Source: an uncultured Campylobacter sp. | Lineage (GTDB): Bacteria; Campylobacterota; Campylobacteria; Campylobacterales; Campylobacteraceae | Assembly (NCBI RefSeq): GCF_938030685.1 | Contig: NZ_CALHHX010000185.1 | Coordinates: 1 to 25,108, forward strand | Direction: 5' to 3' | DNA length: 25,108 nucleotides | Part shown: positions 23,066 through 25,108 of the stretch, one piece after another | How the letters are laid out: every line of letters begins with the position of its first letter | Numbering within the stretch: position 1 is the first letter of the stretch | Notes under the pieces: model-generated | Database searches by the model: none | Seen by the model: the letters and a program-made list of their open reading frames with translations, nothing else | What the model was told of the DNA's origin: nothing | Translations under genes and position numbers: made by a program

Positions 23066-24156
23066 GTAAAGACGAAGTCTTAAATTTGCTTAAAAGCGTG
23101 ATCTATCCGGGCTTTTCTAAAAGCATCGTGGATTTTGGATTTGTAAAAGAGGTCGAAATCGGCGATAGAATTTTCGTAGGGATCGAAATCCCCAGCGCCA
23201 AGCCTGAGATCGCCGCAGAGCTCAGATCGGCGGTGCAAAAGGCGCTCGGCGCGGACGTGGAAATTTTAATCAAACAGCCCAAGATCGCCGAGGAAAAGAG
23301 CAACTCTCGCAGCGGTAAAAATATCGCGCCGCAGATCAAGCATTTCGTGATGATCAGCAGCGGCAAGGGCGGCGTAGGCAAGAGCACGACGACGCTAAAT
23401 TTAGCCATCAGCACGGCAAAACTCGGCAAGAGGGTAGGAATTTTGGATGCCGATATTTACGGGCCGAATTTGCCGCGAATGATGGGCGAAGATAAGACGC
23501 AAGCAAGCGTCGTGGGGCAGAAGCTAAAGCCGATCTTAAGCCACGGCGTGGAGATGATGAGCATGGGCGTGCTGATGGAGGAGGGCGCGAGCCTCATCTG
23601 GCGCGGCTCGATGATAATGAAAGCAATCGAGCAGCTGCTAAAAGACGTGGCGTGGAGCGATCTGGATGTACTGTTTTTGGATATGCCTCCGGGTACGGGC
23701 GACGCGCAGCTTACGCTCGCTCAGAGCGTGCCGGTGACGGCGGGCGTGTGCGTCACGACGCCGCAGACGGTCGCGCTGGACGACAGCGCGCGCGGACTTG
23801 ATATGTTTGAAAAGCTCCACATCCCGATCGCGGGCCTTATCGAGAATATGAGCGGCTTCATCTGCCCCGATAACGGCAAGGAGTACGATATCTTCGGTCG
23901 CGGCGGCGCGCAAAAGCTGGCGCAGCGATACAACACCGAAGTAATCGGCGAGATCCCGATCGAGATCGCTATCCGCGAGGGCGGCGACAGCGGCAAGCCG
24001 GTAAGCTTCTATGCGCCCGATTCTTTAAGCGCGAAGCGCTACGAAGATGCCGCGTGCAAGCTGTGGGAGAAGATCGAGAAGATCGACCGCGAGGAGCTCG
24101 TGGACAACTCCGCGATCCAGCCGGTGATGGACGGCAAGAGCGCCTGCTCGAATTAG
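23062..24156 (+). CDS. mrp: Mrp/ApbC Fe-S cluster carrier ATPase
   Basis: 364 residues. An N-terminal MIP18/DUF59 domain (about 1-75) is followed by a P-loop ATPase of the Mrp/NBP35 type with GKGGVGKST at residues 101-109, DADIYGPNLPRMMG, DMPPGTGDAQLT and TTPQTVALDD. Such proteins bind and transfer Fe-S clusters to apo-enzymes. The usual CxxC of the cluster site is not seen: the equivalent segment reads FICPDNGKEYDIFG, with a single Cys at 268, and one more Cys lies in the final GKSACSN. The gene starts in the ATGA overlap with thiC and has AAGGAGAAGGA as ribosome binding site. The length is normal. No terminator directly follows; the downstream DNA is the RAATTY array. Confidence 0.94.
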   Translation: MSKDEVLNLLKSVIYPGFSKSIVDFGFVKEVEIGDRIFVGIEIPSAKPEIAAELRSAVQKALGADVEILIKQPKIAEEKSNSRSGKNIAPQIKHFVMISSGKGGVGKSTTTLNLAISTAKLGKRVGILDADIYGPNLPRMMGEDKTQASVVGQKLKPILSHGVEMMSMGVLMEEGASLIWRGSMIMKAIEQLLKDVAWSDLDVLFLDMPPGTGDAQLTLAQSVPVTAGVCVTTPQTVALDDSARGLDMFEKLHIPIAGLIENMSGFICPDNGKEYDIFGRGGAQKLAQRYNTEVIGEIPIEIAIREGGDSGKPVSFYAPDSLSAKRYEDAACKLWEKIEKIDREELVDNSAIQPVMDGKSACSN

Positions 24157-25048
24157 GACTTTGGCGGGCGCGGGCAGGGTGTCAAATTTCGCGTGGAATT
24201 TCTCTTGAATTTTGCATATTGAAATTCAACGCGGAATTTAATAATTTGGAATTTTACGCCTAATTTCGCTGCAAATTTTATAATGCTCGCAAAATTTCAG
24301 TATGCAAATTCGCCATAGAATTTTGCCCGTAAATTTAGTGGGTAAAATTTAACGCGGGTTTTGTGGCTTGGAATTTCGAGCCGAATTTTGTAGCTCGAAA
24401 TTCCTGGCAAAAATTCCGCCGCGAAATTTTGAAGTGATTTTATGGCGCCAGCAAAATTTTTGTGTAGAGTTTTGTAGCGCGAGTTTTTATACTAAATTTT
24501 AGAGCTTTAAATTTCACTTTGATTTTGAGCAAATTTATAGCGCTCACAAAATTTGGGCAGACGAAATTTCGAGCTAGAATTTTACTCAAGCTTCGTTGTG
24601 TGAGGGTTCAGATAAAATTCTAAGCGCAGAATTTAACGGCGAAAATTAAATTCCAAACGCGCAATTCAGCGAGGTAAAATTTGCCGTAGAATTCCGCCTT
24701 GGAGTTTTAAATGTAAAATTTTAAGCATAAAGCTTTGCCGCAGAATTTCAAAATGTGAAATTTTAGCGCTAAAGCTCTGTTTTAAAATTTTAAGATGGGG
24801 CTTTAAAATATGAATTTTAGGCTTGAAATTTATCGCGTCTAGCTTTTTAGCGGTAGCCACAGCATTGCGCTAGTTTAAAATTTTTATTTTGCCGGGTTTC
24901 ATGGCAGTGGAGCTTATCTGCGAAAGCCTCTGAGAAGCTTATTTAGAGTGGAATTTTATCCGTATCGGTCGCGGCAAGGAAATTTCTCGTGCATCTGAAA
25001 TTTAAGCAGCTGGAATTTCATTCGTATAGGCTGTGGAGCCAAAGCGGC
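24157..25048. repeat. Quasi-periodic RAATTY array, non-coding
   Basis: About 890 bases with no credible gene. I count 35 RAATTY words between 24184 and 24831 and about 40 up to 25020; only four AATT words break the rule (near 24243, 24262, 24644, 24663). Of the 34 intervals between 24184 and 24826, 20 are 11-15 bases, five are 18-24, seven are 26-30 and two are 38-40, with none shorter than 11. All spellings (AAATTT, GAATTT, AAATTC, GAATTC) occur, so it is the degenerate palindrome, not one word, that is repeated. The spacers are short and often GC-rich (CGCGG, CGAGCC). An open frame at 24666-24860 on the minus strand is a by-product. Confidence 0.85.
24709..24792. repeat. 42-bp imperfect tandem duplication inside the RAATTY array
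   Basis: The unit starting AAATGTAAAATTTTAAGC at 24709 is followed exactly 42 bases later by AAATGTGAAATTTTAGCG at 24751; both continue with TAAAGCT and end in an RAATTY word. Each unit carries two RAATTY sites (spacings 27 and 15). It shows the array growing by duplication of multi-site blocks. Confidence 0.7.
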
Positions 25049-25087
25049 AAAATCCCTAAGCCTAGGGCTTTTAGGTTTAGGGATTTT
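25049..25087. terminator. Strong bidirectional hairpin terminator
   Basis: AAAATCCCTAAGCCTA pairs with TAGGTTTAGGGATTTT around a seven-base loop GGGCTTT: 16 pairs including one G-T. The arm ends in TTTT on the plus strand and, read from the other side, also in TTTT. It is followed by ACTTTTATA. It probably ends transcription arriving from beyond the right edge on the minus strand, or from the long mrp tail. Confidence 0.75.
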
Positions 25088-25108
25088 ACTTTTATACGAA
25101 ATAAGAAA

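Noticed and set aside
24184..24840. CRISPR array
   Set aside because: Spacing is too short and variable, there is no conserved repeat of 20 bases or more, and no cas genes are present; only a six-base degenerate word recurs.
24666..24860. 64-residue minus-strand gene
   Set aside because: No ribosome binding site; the peptide is a direct product of the 42-bp repeat and RAATTY words. Kept as part of the array.
1..25108. tRNA, rRNA, tmRNA or insertion-sequence genes
   Set aside because: No T-arm-like GGTTCGAATCC with a matching acceptor stem, no rRNA-like sequence and no transposase frame were seen on either strand by eye; a covariance-model search would be decisive.

Overview
The window looks like a chromosomal segment of a Campylobacterota species, most likely a Campylobacter with a fairly high GC content (oral C. 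gracilis/showae/curvus type; the species is inference). Three gene neighbourhoods match what I remember of C. jejuni: der-aroK-trpS (Cj0386-0388), uvrB divergent from three small genes (Cj0680c-0683), and mrp / ispDF / HP1021-type regulator / sulfate-adenylyltransferase-like gene / pgpA (Cj1606-1610). Start codons include GTG and TTG, ribosome binding sites are AAGGA-like, and intergenic DNA is saturated with AAATTT/GAATTT words.

Layout. 1-82: 5' end of an acyl-CoA dehydratase activase-like gene (minus). 238-2082: two tandem paralogous EamA/DMT transporters (minus). 2616-8118: plus-strand housekeeping block der, aroK (fused in frame to an extra 145-residue module), trpS, a DUF2628 membrane protein, an ACT-domain protein and a UPF0210 protein. 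8119-11571: accessory zone with two AT-rich small membrane genes, a membrane gene broken by a 5-bp tandem duplication, a small unknown gene, an internally duplicated membrane gene broken by loss of one T, and a decayed copy of the first broken gene's 3' end. 11572-14575: uvrB (minus) and three overlapping small genes (plus). 15058-15765: alpha/beta hydrolase (minus). 16262-21539: minus-strand cluster ispDF, HP1021-like orphan regulator, sulfate-adenylyltransferase-like gene, then pgpA after a 709-bp repeat-rich gap. 21758-24156: thiC and mrp, overlapping (plus). 24157-25108: non-coding repeat array ending in a strong hairpin.

The most interesting signal is a short-motif system. Almost every AATT in the window sits in the context RAATTY (R=A/G, Y=C/T). 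In the non-coding DNA after mrp I count about 40 such sites in 840 bases, with spacings grouped at 11-15 and 26-30 bp. The same motif occurs at exact multiples of 12 bp inside the sulfate-adenylyltransferase-like gene, where it is read in frame as an Asn-Ser/Asn-Phe tetrapeptide repeat. RAATTY is the sequence methylated by CtsM in C. jejuni, where that methylation marks DNA as acceptable for natural transformation. The arrays may therefore be uptake or self-marking elements that expand by duplication and have entered genes as low-complexity linkers. The uptake role is inference; the motif counts and phasing are read from the sequence by hand.

Functionally the window covers isoprenoid precursors (IspDF), thiamine (ThiC), shikimate (AroK), tRNA charging (TrpS), ribosome assembly (Der), Fe-S carrier function (Mrp), excision repair (UvrB) and phospholipid synthesis (PgpA), with an orphan regulator whose receiver lacks the usual phospho-acceptor Asp.
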